Shown: positions 44,262 through 54,106 of the stretch, piece by piece | Numbering within the stretch: the first letter of the stretch is position 1 | Layout of the letters: each line of letters begins with the position of its first letter | Assembly: GCA_963717125.1 (NCBI GenBank) | Contig: CAVQVG010000015.1 | Location: forward strand, 62,001 to 126,000 | Origin: RYN-230 sp963717125 | GTDB taxonomy: Bacteria; Actinomycetota; Actinomycetes; Streptosporangiales; Streptosporangiaceae | Direction of reading: 5' to 3' | DNA length: 64,000 nt | Program-made: the position numbers and the translations under genes | Notes under the pieces: generated by a model | The model's database searches: none | The model's input: only the letters and a program-made list of their open reading frames with translations | What the model was told of the DNA's origin: nothing

Positions 44262-45221
44262 TTAAATTCCTGACCGGCCGGGTATTGATCGTTGCCCGTC
44301 GTGATCGGGAAACTCCGGTCCGCCTGGCCGCCAGAGGCTGCTGAGGGCAACCGGAATGCGCCAGCCGGCCTGCTGGCGGACGCTGCTCAGCGCGATGCCG
44401 CCGAGGATGGCCGCGGCGCCGCCGAGCTGGGCCGGGCCCGCCGGGTCACCGAAGATCATCACACCCGCCACGGCGCCGACCAGCGGTTCGATGTTCAGGA
44501 ACGCGCCGGCCACCTCGGCCGCGAGCCGGCTCTGCCCGTAGGCGAACAGGCTGAACGGCAGCAGCGTGCCGCCGATCGCCAGTGCGACGACCGTCGCCAC
44601 CGCGCCCGCGTGGCCGGGGGCGGCGGGCATGCCCTCGGTCAGCACGCTGAACGGCAGCGCGATCAGGGCGGCCCCGAGGAACTGGACAGCGGTCACCGCG
44701 ACCGGGTCGCGGTCGCGGAGCAGCCTTGCCTGGGTGACCGTGAACCCCGCGGACAGCAGCACCGAGGCCAGCACCATGCCGTCGCCGGCCAGGTCGGCGT
44801 GGCCGCCGCCGCCCGCCGCGATCACGATCACACCCGCGAGCGACACCGCGAATCCGGCCCACGCCACCGGGCGGGCTACGCTCCGGTGCCAGACCGCCGC
44901 GATGATCGCCACCATCACCGGCGCGGTGCCGATCAGCAGCGCGGCGTGGCTCACGCTGGTCCGGGCGATGCCGGCGTTCTGCAGCAGGACCGTCGCGCCG
45001 TACCCCACGGCGCCCGAGGCCAGCAGCGCCGGGCTGAACGCGGCGCGGACCCGGGGGCCGATCGCCACCAGCAGGATGGCGGCGGCCACGCCAAAGCGCA
45101 CCACGGTGAGCCAGCCCGGCGGCAGCCACTCCAGGGCCAGCTTGGACATCGGCACGGTGGTGCCCCAGAGCAGCCCGGCCGCGGTGAGCGCGGCGAAGGC
45201 GGGGCGGCGGTTGATCTGCAT
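44262..45221 (-). CDS. EamA/RhaT-family membrane exporter
   Basis: 319 residues with ten predicted membrane helices in two EamA repeats. The first begins FAALTAAGLLWGTTVPMSKL; the second has GAALIALPFSVL and later EPLVGAVAGVMIFGDPAG. Such DMT-superfamily proteins export amino acids or other metabolites. The divergent Lrp/AsnC gene, 70 bp away, is the expected regulator, and so an amino acid is the best guess for the cargo. Confidence 0.9.
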   Translation of the reverse strand: MQINRRPAFAALTAAGLLWGTTVPMSKLALEWLPPGWLTVVRFGVAAAILLVAIGPRVRAAFSPALLASGAVGYGATVLLQNAGIARTSVSHAALLIGTAPVMVAIIAAVWHRSVARPVAWAGFAVSLAGVIVIAAGGGGHADLAGDGMVLASVLLSAGFTVTQARLLRDRDPVAVTAVQFLGAALIALPFSVLTEGMPAAPGHAGAVATVVALAIGGTLLPFSLFAYGQSRLAAEVAGAFLNIEPLVGAVAGVMIFGDPAGPAQLGGAAAILGGIALSSVRQQAGWRIPVALSSLWRPGGPEFPDHDGQRSIPGRSGI

Positions 45222-45270
45222 GTATCTATCATGCGAACCGCAGGCCGAATATTTGCAGTTGAGCGATCAC

Positions 45271-45284
45271 AACGATATATTGTT
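45271..45284. promoter_or_regulatory. AT-rich palindrome between the EamA and Lrp genes
   Basis: A 14-base imperfect palindrome (aac, AT-rich centre, gtt) lies 8 bp before the Lrp start and in the shared promoter region. Lrp-type regulators bind such AT-rich dyads. Confidence 0.5.
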
Positions 45285-45291
45285 TGGTGAT

Positions 45292-45810
45292 ATGGCTGTC
45301 AAACTTGATGAAGTTGACCTGGAACTGCTCGATGCGTTGCAGGCGGACGCGGACCGGACGAACGTGGAACTGGCCCGGCTGGTCGGCCTGTCCCCGGCCG
45401 CCACCCTGCACCGGGTGCGCTACCTGAAGGAGTCCGGGGTCATCCGGATCATCACCGCGCGGGTGGACCCGGCCACGGTCGGCTTCCCGCTGCAGCTCTA
45501 CGTGGCCGCCACTCTGGGCCGCCACGACCCCCGGTTAACCAAGGTCTTCGAGGACCAGGTCCGGGCCCTGCCGCAGATCATCGCGGCGGACAACGTGGCG
45601 GGTGAGATGGACTACATCCTCACCGTGGTAGCCCGCGACGTGCACGAACTGCAGGAGGTGCTGGCCCATCTGTCCACCCGGGGCGGCCAGCGGCTGATCA
45701 CCTACCTTCGGCTGGCCGAGGTGAAGCCGCCCGCCGGCCTCCCCCTCACCCGCGAGCCGCCGGCGCCGTCCCCGCCGCCCCGGCCGCGCCGCGGCTCAGC
45801 TGCCAAGTAG
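45292..45810 (+). CDS. Lrp/AsnC-family regulator
   Basis: 172 residues from the ATG at 45292. The HTH is VDLELLDALQADADRTNVEL, then LVGLSPAATLHRVRYLKESG; next the RAM ligand domain, with VAATLGRHDPRLTKVFEDQV and AGEMDYILTVVARDVHELQE. A Pro/Arg-rich tail of about 25 residues is unusual. It likely senses an amino acid and controls the divergent transporter and itself. Confidence 0.92.
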   Translation: MAVKLDEVDLELLDALQADADRTNVELARLVGLSPAATLHRVRYLKESGVIRIITARVDPATVGFPLQLYVAATLGRHDPRLTKVFEDQVRALPQIIAADNVAGEMDYILTVVARDVHELQEVLAHLSTRGGQRLITYLRLAEVKPPAGLPLTREPPAPSPPPRPRRGSAAK

Positions 45811-45819
45811 AACGGGGGG

Positions 45820-47586
45820 CTACGACCGGAACTGGTCGATCTTGTCGCGGAACAGGGTGGTCGCGATGGTGGCTTTGCGTGGCTGGCCGCGCAGGAACGC
45901 CTGGGCGAACTTGACCGCCTGCTTGTATTCGACCTTGCCGGGCAGCGGCGGCTCGTCCGGGTTGACGTTCACGTTGACCAGCGCGGGCCCGTCGTGGCGC
46001 AGCGCCTGGCTGATCGCTGGCCGGACCTCGGCCGGGCCGGTCACCTTGATGCCGAGCGCCCCGTTGGCGGTGGCGATCGCGGTGTAGTCCACGAACGGGT
46101 CCGGGTGCCGGACGCCGTACTCGGGATAGCCCAGCACCATCTGCTCCCAGAGGATTTGGCCGAGCGAGTTGTTGTTGTTGATCACGATCTTGACCGGCAG
46201 CCGGTGCTTGATCGCCGTGATGAACTCGGCCATGAGCATCGCGAACCCGCCGTCACCCACGTAGCCGATCACCTGGCGGCCCGGGAACGCGTGCTGGATG
46301 CCGATGGCGTACGGCATCCCGGGCGCCATCGTGGCCAGGTTGCCGGACAGGTAGAACTGGCGGCCGCCGCGGATCTGCCAGTGCCGGGCCGCCCAGGTGG
46401 CGATGGTCCCACTGTCGCAGGTCAGGATGGCGTCCTCGGCGGCCAGCTCATCCAGCACGCCGACGACGTACTCCGGGGCGATCGGGTCGCGCTTCTCGTC
46501 CACCAGCGCGGCCATCTTCTTCCGCCAGCCCTCCATCTGCTTCTGGTACTTGGCCAGGAACGCGGTGTCGGACCGCGGCTTGAGCAGCGGCAGCAGCGCG
46601 GCCAGGGTCTCCTTGGCGTCGCCGACCACCGGCACCTCGGTCGGCACCCGGGCGCCCGCCCGGGCCGGGTCCGCCTCGACCTGCACGATCCGCGCCTTAC
46701 CCGGCTCCGGCATGAAGTGGGTGTACGGGAAGTTGGTGCCCACCATGAACAGCGTGTCCAGGTCGCCCATCAGCTCCTCCGACGGCGCGGTGCCGAGCAG
46801 CCCGATCCCCCCGGTGGTGTACGGCGAGTCATCAGGCACCGTGGCCTTGCCGGACAGCGTCTTGATGATCGGCGCGCCCAGCGTCTCCGCCACCGCCAGC
46901 AGCTCTTCCGGGGCGTGCAACGCCCCCGCACCGGCCAGGATGGCTGGCCTGGCACTGGCGTTCAATACGTCGGCGAGCTGTTGCAGGTCCTCGGCGGCAG
47001 GCCGGCCCGGGGCGGCCAGCCGGATCGGTGCGGTGGCCGGCGTCCGGGCCGGGCCCACCTCGGCGTACGGGTTCTCCCCAGCCTTGGCCACCTGCAGGTC
47101 GTTGGGCAGGGTCAGGTGCGCCACCCCACGCCGGGCGTAGGCGGTGCGGATCGCGATGTCCACCACGGCCGGCAGTTGCGCCGGGTTGTAGATCATCTGA
47201 TCGTAGACCGCGACGTCGGCGTACAGCTTGTCCAGGTTGACCTCCTGCTGATACCCGGTGCCCAGCACCGAGGTCTCCTGCATCCCGGTGATCGCCAGCA
47301 CCGGCATGTGGTCGAGCTTCGCGTCGTACAGCCCGTTCAGCAGGTGGATGCCGCCCGGTCCCGAGGTGGCCAGGCAGACCCCGATCTGGCCGGTGGCCTT
47401 GGCGTGCGCGGTGGCCATGAACGCGGCCGCCTCCTCGTGATGGACCAGGACGAACTTCACCCGGTCCTGGTGCCGCCGGAAGCCCTCCATGATGCCGTTG
47501 ATGCCGTCCCCGGGCAGCCCGAAGACGGTGTCCACTCCCCAGTCCGCCAGCCGCTCGACCAGGGCTTCGGATGCGATCTGTGCCAC
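45820..47586 (-). CDS. Pyruvate-oxidase-like thiamine-diphosphate enzyme
   Basis: 588 residues from the GTG at 47586, eight bases after ribosome site ggagg; the frame runs open upstream without one. Cofactor Glu lies in VLVHHEEAAAFMATAHAKAT. The PP domain has GYVGDGGFAMLMAEFITAIK and KIVINNNNSLGQILWEQM (ThDP/Mg site). The middle domain could bind FAD as in PoxB. It should decarboxylate pyruvate or a related 2-oxo acid. It differs from the frameshifted ThDP enzyme upstream. It is divergent from an enolase-superfamily gene. Confidence 0.9.
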   Translation of the reverse strand: MAQIASEALVERLADWGVDTVFGLPGDGINGIMEGFRRHQDRVKFVLVHHEEAAAFMATAHAKATGQIGVCLATSGPGGIHLLNGLYDAKLDHMPVLAITGMQETSVLGTGYQQEVNLDKLYADVAVYDQMIYNPAQLPAVVDIAIRTAYARRGVAHLTLPNDLQVAKAGENPYAEVGPARTPATAPIRLAAPGRPAAEDLQQLADVLNASARPAILAGAGALHAPEELLAVAETLGAPIIKTLSGKATVPDDSPYTTGGIGLLGTAPSEELMGDLDTLFMVGTNFPYTHFMPEPGKARIVQVEADPARAGARVPTEVPVVGDAKETLAALLPLLKPRSDTAFLAKYQKQMEGWRKKMAALVDEKRDPIAPEYVVGVLDELAAEDAILTCDSGTIATWAARHWQIRGGRQFYLSGNLATMAPGMPYAIGIQHAFPGRQVIGYVGDGGFAMLMAEFITAIKHRLPVKIVINNNNSLGQILWEQMVLGYPEYGVRHPDPFVDYTAIATANGALGIKVTGPAEVRPAISQALRHDGPALVNVNVNPDEPPLPGKVEYKQAVKFAQAFLRGQPRKATIATTLFRDKIDQFRS

Positions 47587-47662
47587 CTGCGGGCCTCCAA
47601 ATGCTCGTTTATTTCCGCGTGTAGTCGCGTACTCCCGGCTGTCCAGCAATCCGGTGGTCAAA

Positions 47663-47692
47663 CATCCGGCCGAGGTTTGGCCGCGCCGGATG
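47663..47692. promoter_or_regulatory. 8-bp inverted repeat in the divergent promoter region
   Basis: catccggc (47663-47670) faces gccggatg (47685-47692), with a 14-base spacer, in the 152 bp between the two divergent genes. A possible shared operator. Confidence 0.4.
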
Positions 47693-47738
47693 CAGGTAGC
47701 AGGACGGGGCCGGACGAACGGCAGGGAGGTGGGCGACC

Positions 47739-48881
47739 ATGAGCGGATCAGGCAAGCCACTGACCGGGCCCGGGTCGGGCGGGCCGCCGGTGCGGGACGT
47801 GACCGCCGCGGTCTACGTGATACCGACCGACGCGCCGGAAGCGGACGGGACCCTGACCTGGGACCAGACCACGCTGGTGCTGGTGACCGCGCGCGCCGGG
47901 GAGCATCAGGGCATCGGCTGGAGTTATGCGGCCGGGGCGGCGGCGGCCGTCCTGACCGAGGTGCTCGCGCCGGTGCTGACCGGGTGGGACGCGCTGGATG
48001 TGGCGGGCGCCAGCGAGGCGATGACCCGCGCGGTGCGCAATATCGGCCGGCCCGGGATCGCCGCGACCGCCATCTCCGCGGCCGACATCGCGCTCTGGGA
48101 CCTGAAGGCCCGGCTGCTCGGCTGCGCGGTGACCGACCTGGCCGGCCGGTCGCGGCGCGCGGTACCTATCTACGGCAGCGGCGGTTTCACCAGCTACGAC
48201 GAGAGCCAGACCCGGGATCAGCTGGCCGGCTGGGTGGACAAGGACCAGATCCCCCGGGTGAAGATCAAGATTGGTGAGTCCTGGGGCAGCAACGAGGGCC
48301 GCGACCTGACGCGGGTCGCCCTGGCCAGGTCGGTCGTCGGCCCGGACACCGAGCTGTACGTGGACGCCAACGGCGGGTACCGATCGGTCGCCCAGGCCAT
48401 CCGGGTGGCGTACCGGATGGAGGAGTTCGGCGTGACCTGGTTCGAGGAGCCGGTCTCCTCGCAGGATGTGGCCGGGCTGGCCGCGGTGCGCAGCCAGGTG
48501 CTGGCCGACGTGGCCGCGGGCGAGTACAGCTGGACGCTGGCCGATTCTGCCCGGCTGCTCACGGCCGGGGCGGTGGACTGCCTGCAACTGGACGTCACCC
48601 GGTGCGGTGGGATCACCGAGTTCCTCCGCGGCGCCGCGCTGGCCGCCGCGCACAACGTGCAGGTGTCCGGGCACTGCGCGCCGAACCTGCACGCCCACTG
48701 CGCGGCCGCGGTGCCGAACCTGCGGCACGTGGAGTACTTCCACGACCATCAGCGGATCGAGCGGATGTTCTTCGACGGGGTGCTGGACCCGGACGGCGGC
48801 GTGCTCACCCCGGATCCGGGGCGGCCCGGACTGGGCCTGGAGTTGCGCACCGCCGACGCGGAGCCGTTCCGCCGCCGCTGA
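47739..48881 (+). CDS. Enolase-superfamily enzyme (mandelate racemase-like)
   Basis: 380 residues, ATG at 47739 with ribosome site ggagg. The N-terminal cap leads to a TIM barrel. KIKIG (near 174) supplies the catalytic Lys. Metal ligands are Asp in LYVDANGG (near 208), Glu in VTWFEEPVSSQDVAGL (near 235) and Glu in AAGEYSW. The conserved GHCAPNLHAH supplies the His side. Such enzymes abstract the alpha proton of sugar acids; the substrate is likely an aldonate but not defined. Its 3' end is tandemly repeated. Confidence 0.9.
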   Translation: MSGSGKPLTGPGSGGPPVRDVTAAVYVIPTDAPEADGTLTWDQTTLVLVTARAGEHQGIGWSYAAGAAAAVLTEVLAPVLTGWDALDVAGASEAMTRAVRNIGRPGIAATAISAADIALWDLKARLLGCAVTDLAGRSRRAVPIYGSGGFTSYDESQTRDQLAGWVDKDQIPRVKIKIGESWGSNEGRDLTRVALARSVVGPDTELYVDANGGYRSVAQAIRVAYRMEEFGVTWFEEPVSSQDVAGLAAVRSQVLADVAAGEYSWTLADSARLLTAGAVDCLQLDVTRCGGITEFLRGAALAAAHNVQVSGHCAPNLHAHCAAAVPNLRHVEYFHDHQRIERMFFDGVLDPDGGVLTPDPGRPGLGLELRTADAEPFRRR

Positions 48882-48920
48882 GCGGTTCCGGCGCCGCTGA
48901 GTCGTTCCGGCGCCGCTGAG
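48865..48920 (+). repeat. Three tandem repeats across the enolase-family stop codon
   Basis: Units of 18-19 bp (48865-48882, 48883-48901, 48902-48920; core gttccggcgccgctgag) each contain a TGA. The first is the gene's own stop. Confidence 0.8.
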
Positions 48921-48928
48921 CGGGGCAT

Positions 48929-48952
48929 GTTTACCTGCTGTCCTGCGGGCAC
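48929..48952 (+). promoter_or_regulatory. SigB/SigF-type promoter before a SigB-type sigma gene
   Basis: gttt (48929-48932) is followed 14 bases later by gggcac (48947-48952). This matches the GTTT...GGGtA consensus read by the very sigma class encoded 39 bp downstream, which suggests autoregulation. Confidence 0.5.
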
Positions 48953-48990
48953 GGCCAGAAGGGAAGCTACTCCCAGCGCAGGATGCAGAG

Positions 48991-49806
48991 GTGATCAACG
49001 TGCCGGCTGTGCCCCCTCAGCCCGCCACCGACGTTTCTGACCAGCCCGATGGTGATCTGCTGGACATCGTGCACAGCCAGCCGGTGAAGTCCGGCCGGCG
49101 TGCGGCCGCCTGCGAGGCGCTGGTGCTCCGCTACAAGTCGCTGGTCCGCTCCTGCGCCCGCCGGTACCGGGATAGCCCGGAACCGGAGGAAGACCTGATG
49201 CAGGTCGGCTACGTCGGCCTGCTCAAGGCGATCAACAACTTCGACCCGGCCCACGGCGGCAACCTGGCCGCCTATGCCCAGCCGTGCATCACCGGCGAGA
49301 TCAAGCGCCACTTCCGCGACAAGCGCTGGCAGGTACGCGTCAGGCGCCCGGTCCAGGAGTTGCTGCTGGAGGTGCGCCGGGCCCGCGGCACGCTGACCCA
49401 GGACCTCGGCCACCTGCCCAGCGACGCCGAACTGGCCCGCCATCTCCAGGTGAGCGCCGCGGACATCCGCGACGCCGACCAGGCCGACCTGGTGTTCCAC
49501 CCGCATTCGCTGGACGCGCCGGCCGGGGCGGACGACGAGTCGGCGACCCTGGGTGACCTGCTCGGCGAGGACGACCCCCGGGTCGAGCACACGCTGGACA
49601 TGCAGGCCGTGACCACGCACTGGAACGAGCTGTCCGAGCGGGAGCAGCACATCCTGGCCATGCGGTTCTACGGCAACATGACCCAGGCGGAGATCGGCCG
49701 ACGGCTCGGCGTGTCCCAGATGCACGTATCCCGGCTGCTCGCCCGGGCTCTCGGCTACCTGCGGGAGTGCCTGCTCGGCGGCGAGCCGCAGGTCAACGAC
49801 GGCTGA
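48991..49806 (+). CDS. SigB/SigF/SigG-type RNA polymerase sigma factor
   Basis: 271 residues from GTG 48991. Region 2 shows RYKSLVRSCARRYRDSPEPE, MQVGYVGLLKAINNFDPAHG and AYAQPCITGEIKRHFRDKRW. Region 3 shows RARGTLTQDLGHLPSDAELA. Region 4 shows LSEREQHILAMRFYGNMTQA, then IGRRLGVSQMHVSRLLARAL. These factors drive general stress or development genes and are normally held by anti-sigma factors. None is encoded here. A matching promoter lies upstream and a hairpin downstream. Confidence 0.92.
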   Translation: MINVPAVPPQPATDVSDQPDGDLLDIVHSQPVKSGRRAAACEALVLRYKSLVRSCARRYRDSPEPEEDLMQVGYVGLLKAINNFDPAHGGNLAAYAQPCITGEIKRHFRDKRWQVRVRRPVQELLLEVRRARGTLTQDLGHLPSDAELARHLQVSAADIRDADQADLVFHPHSLDAPAGADDESATLGDLLGEDDPRVEHTLDMQAVTTHWNELSEREQHILAMRFYGNMTQAEIGRRLGVSQMHVSRLLARALGYLRECLLGGEPQVNDG

Positions 49807-49832
49807 CGAACTGCAGGTCAGCTACTGCTGAG
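49788..49832 (+). repeat. Imperfect 20-bp duplication across the sigma gene stop
   Basis: 49788-49807 and 49813-49832 agree at 16 of 20 positions and both contain a TGA. It is weaker than the other stop-spanning repeats. Confidence 0.45.
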
Positions 49833-49834
49833 AC

Positions 49835-49904
49835 GCTGTGCAATTGAACACTGTGCAACTGAACGCCGTGCAGCTGAACGCCGTGCAGCTGAACGCCGTG
49901 CAGC
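49835..49904. repeat. 15-bp tandem repeat array
   Basis: Four full units and one partial unit, consensus gccgtgcagctgaac, start at 49835, 49850, 49865, 49880 and 49895. The last two full copies are identical. They lie in the 315-bp gap after the sigma gene. Confidence 0.85.
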
Positions 49905-49947
49905 CCGCCCGCACAGGGATCATCATCGACCGCCGTGCGGGCGGGCT
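49902..49947 (+). terminator. 13-bp hairpin downstream of the sigma gene
   Basis: 49902-49914 pairs perfectly with 49935-49947, loop of 20 bases. It starts inside the last unit of the 15-bp array. Confidence 0.6.
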
Positions 49948-50076
49948 ACTGAGCCCGGCCCGGGCGCTCAGCCGCTGACACCCGGGCCGGACGTCTATCC
50001 CGCTCTGCCCTACCGCTACCCCGTGGTCGCGGCTCAAACAGGTCAGCCGGACGGCACCGGGCCGGTCCCGTGGCCG

Positions 50077-50121
50077 GCGCCCGCCCCGCCGGTCAGGGTG
50101 GGTCAGCGCCCGCCCCGCCGG

Positions 50122-50131
<10 letters not shown>
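50077..50131 (-). repeat. 26-bp direct duplication across the GMC gene stop codon
   Basis: Copies 50077-50102 and 50106-50131 are identical and separated by 3 bases. Both hold a TGA on the minus strand; the one at 50122-50124 is the gene's stop. Confidence 0.85.
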
Positions 50132-51758
<1,627 letters not shown>

Positions 51759-51762
<4 letters not shown>

Positions 51763-52568
51763 CCGTCCTCCCCCACCGGGTCCTGGGCCGGCCTGGCGTC
51801 GGCCACCTCGAACGGCTCCCGCTTGCCCACACCGATGTTCTTGTAGCCGCGCGGGTAGGCCGGCCCGGGGAAGCCGATCTCGTTCCACGCCCACGGGTGG
51901 GCGTAGAAGGCGGTGCAGGCGTACCGGGTCCACAGGCTCCACACCCGGCTGGCCGGCAGCCCATGCCAGTCACCTGAGCCGGTGTCCTGCACGATCTGGA
52001 TCAGCGCCGCCTGGTCGCTGGCCGGGCAGTCGGCGAAGCCGCGCCCGTGCTTGGCCTGCGCGTCGGCATCCAGGAAGGCCAGCGTGTCCCGCCACGCCTG
52101 CCCATCCTCCGGCATTCCTGCATAACGCCACCCATCCGTCTCGGCCGCCGCCAGCCGGCTGTCGATCATGGCGGTCACCGGGATCCGCGGCCGGCCCCGC
52201 TGCTGGTCCGCATGCCGCGCGCCGAGCACGGTATGCGGATCAGGGTCTTGCTGGCCGAGCAGCAGGTCGAGCAGCGGGGTGGCGATGGCCTCCTCGTCGG
52301 TGGTGAAGAAGCGCAGGTCCGGCGGTGGCCCGAGGCGGCCGGCCAGCACGGCCGCGGTGACCGGGTCCCAGCGGCGCTGCTCGCTGAACACGTCGAAGCC
52401 GGGGAACCGGTCCGGCCCGCCCCGGGGAACCGTCCCGCCAGGTTGGCTCGGCCCGCCGGGTTGGCTCGCCGCGCCGGGTTGGCTCGGCCCGCCGGGTTGG
52501 CTCGCCGCGCCGGGTCGGCTCGGGCCGCCGCGGGGTCTCAGCCCGGTTCGCGAGCGCGGCAGCCTCAC
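51759..52568 (-). CDS. Gluconate 2-dehydrogenase subunit 3-like protein
   Basis: 269 residues; GTG 52568 overlaps the stop of the membrane protein gene (GTGA). The first 55 residues are low complexity, made of SQPGGP/AASQPG repeats. The conserved part has FFTTDEEAIATPLLDLLLGQ, YAGMPEDGQAWRDTLAFLDA and FYAHPWAWNEIGFPGPAYPRG. This is the small subunit of membrane-bound FAD dehydrogenases; it normally carries a Tat signal, which is not visible here. It pairs with the GMC protein. Confidence 0.82.
52441..52530 (-). repeat. Five 18-bp tandem repeats in the subunit 3-like gene
   Basis: Units start at 52441, 52459, 52477, 52495 and 52513. Two variants alternate, giving a 36-bp higher-order pattern that encodes GGPSQP/GAASQP. 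Confidence 0.8.
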
Positions 52569-53011
52569 TGCTCCCGCCGCAGCACGGCGGCCAGCAGGCC
52601 CATGCCGCCGACCATGGTGACCAGCAGCGGGGCCAGCAACGGCGGGCCCATCTCGATGTTGTACCGGGCGTTGGCCCAGCCGCCCGGCTTCTGCGCGATG
52701 CCCCGGGCGTGCAGGTAGGTGCCCTGCACCCCGTTCGCGACGATCGCGGCCGAGGCCACCGGCAGCGCCGTCTTGGCCAGCCGCCGGCTGAACACGCCCG
52801 CCACCCCGGCGACCGCGCCGACCGGGCCGAGCGCGACGGGGACCCACATCATCTTGTTGCCGAAGCTGGCGCTGTCGTGCTCGAAGAAGATCTCGGCCGC
52901 GGTGACCACGGCACCCACCGCGGTGAGCGCGGCCAGGCTGCGCTCGAAGTGCCCGGTGCGGATGTTCCGCACCAGGTGGTCGATGCCCTGCAGACCCGGC
53001 TGTGTTCGCAA
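52565..53011 (-). CDS. Small four-helix membrane protein
   Basis: 148 residues. TTG start at 53011 has a clear ribosome site (aaggag). Helices: SLAALTAVGAVVTAAEIFF, VPVALGPVGAVAGVAGVFS, ALPVASAAIVANGVQG and PLLAPLLVTMVGGMGLLAAVL. It is the first gene of the three-gene set with the subunit 3-like and GMC proteins, so it may be the membrane anchor or electron-transfer partner of that dehydrogenase. No heme ligand pattern is clear. Confidence 0.78.
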   Translation of the reverse strand: MRTQPGLQGIDHLVRNIRTGHFERSLAALTAVGAVVTAAEIFFEHDSASFGNKMMWVPVALGPVGAVAGVAGVFSRRLAKTALPVASAAIVANGVQGTYLHARGIAQKPGGWANARYNIEMGPPLLAPLLVTMVGGMGLLAAVLRREQ

Positions 53012-53062
53012 CGAAATCTCCTTCCCACGGTCCTCGCGCCCGGCTACCCACCCCGCGCCCGG

Positions 53063-53155
53063 CTAATCCCCGCCGCGCAGCCGACCAGCGCGGAGCAGCC
53101 GGTCCAGCCGGGCGGGCACCTTAGTGGTTACTGTTCCTGTCTGGACGTCGCTCAC
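53063..53155 (-). pseudogene. N-terminal remnant of an MFS transporter (30 aa)
   Basis: A 30-residue frame starts at GTG 53155 with a strong ribosome site (ggaggagg). It reads SDVQTGTVTTKVPARLDRLL, the usual beginning of a family of actinobacterial MFS transporters (continuing WSRWHW in intact ones). It then shifts to unrelated Arg/Gly residues and stops at 53063. No membrane helix remains. It is a deletion scar, although its start signals are intact. Confidence 0.5.
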
Positions 53156-53179
53156 GGTCGTCCTCCTCCGTCGGCGAGG

Positions 53180-53216
53180 GCGGCCGGCGGCCTGCCCTCA
53201 CCGAGCCGCCGGCCGC
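53180..53216. terminator. 11-bp GC hairpin
   Basis: 53180-53190 pairs perfectly with 53206-53216 around a 15-base loop, between the MFS remnant and the SnoaL-like gene. Direction is unclear. Confidence 0.5.
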
Positions 53217-53334
53217 TTCGCCCCGCTACCCGGAAGTGGCCGTCTTACTCGGGCGCCTGATTTCCGTTGCCCCGATCAGGTGCCCCGGTCAGATCGTGAG
53301 CACTGAGCAGAAACTCCGCGCAGAAAGGCCGTAC

Positions 53335-54045
53335 ATGCTGACCGAGACAGAGGCAGAAGAATTCAGGATCCGCAGGCTGATCGAGACCTGGGCGATAGCC
53401 CGTGACTCAGCCGACTGGGCGTCGTTCGCGTCGGTGTGGCACGACGACGGCTGGATGACCGCCACCTGGTTCCAGGGGCAGGCCGCCGAGTTCGTCCGGG
53501 TCAGCCAGGCCGGATTCGAGGCAGGCGTGAACATTCTGCACTTTCTCGGCGGGTCGATCTGCACCCTGTCCGCAAACACCCTGTCCACCAACACCGTGCC
53601 GGCAAACACCGTGCCGGCAAACACCGTGGCCGCGGACCGCGCGATCGCGCAGACCAAGATGCAAATCCTGCAGCGCGCCGAGGTGCACGGGGTGACCGCC
53701 GACGTCACCTGCACCGGCCGGTTCTACGACTTCCTGGCCAAGCGGGACGGCCGCTGGGGGCTGGTCCGGCGGCAGCCGATCTACGAGAAGGACCGGCTCG
53801 ACCCGGTCAACCCGGCGGCCCAGCTCAGCCTGGACCAGAAGCTGCTCGGCAGCTTCCCGGCCGGCTACCGGCACCTGGCCTACCTGCAGTTCCAGCTCGG
53901 CTACCAGATCGCCCCCGGCCTGCCCGGGCTGCGCGGGCCCGCGGTCAACGTGCTCTACCAGGAGGGACGCGACTGGCTGGACGGCTCACCGCGGCCCGGC
54001 GTGCCCACGGCGGACAGCCTGCGCTCGCCGGGATCCACGGTGTAA
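53335..54045 (+). CDS. SnoaL/NTF2-like domain protein
   Basis: 236 residues from the ATG at 53335, seven bases after ribosome site agaaagg. The N-terminal part (FRIRRLIETWAIARDSADWA, then VWHDDGWMTATWFQGQAAEF) is the alpha/beta cone fold of SnoaL-like proteins, which act as isomerases, hydrolases or simple binders. A repeat insert (NTVPANTVPANTV) interrupts the barrel. The second half (GRFYDFLAKRDGRWGLVRRQ) continues it, with a 60-residue C-terminal tail. A stop-spanning repeat follows. Confidence 0.8.
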   Translation: MLTETEAEEFRIRRLIETWAIARDSADWASFASVWHDDGWMTATWFQGQAAEFVRVSQAGFEAGVNILHFLGGSICTLSANTLSTNTVPANTVPANTVAADRAIAQTKMQILQRAEVHGVTADVTCTGRFYDFLAKRDGRWGLVRRQPIYEKDRLDPVNPAAQLSLDQKLLGSFPAGYRHLAYLQFQLGYQIAPGLPGLRGPAVNVLYQEGRDWLDGSPRPGVPTADSLRSPGSTV

Positions 54046-54091
54046 CCGAAGGGCCACGGCGTAGCCGAAGAACATGGCGTAGCCGAACAAC
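54037..54091 (+). repeat. Three tandem repeats across the SnoaL-like stop codon
   Basis: Units 54037-54055, 54056-54073 and 54074-54091 (core acggcgtagccgaagaac). The first holds the gene's TAA; the others have TAG in the same place. Confidence 0.75.
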
Positions 54092-54106
54092 AGGACCGAA
54101 CAGGGC

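Noticed and set aside
49822..50037. Small minus-strand protein with repeated CTAFS units
   Set aside because: The repeat peptide is a by-product of the 15-bp tandem array. There is no ribosome site and the rest is not protein-like.
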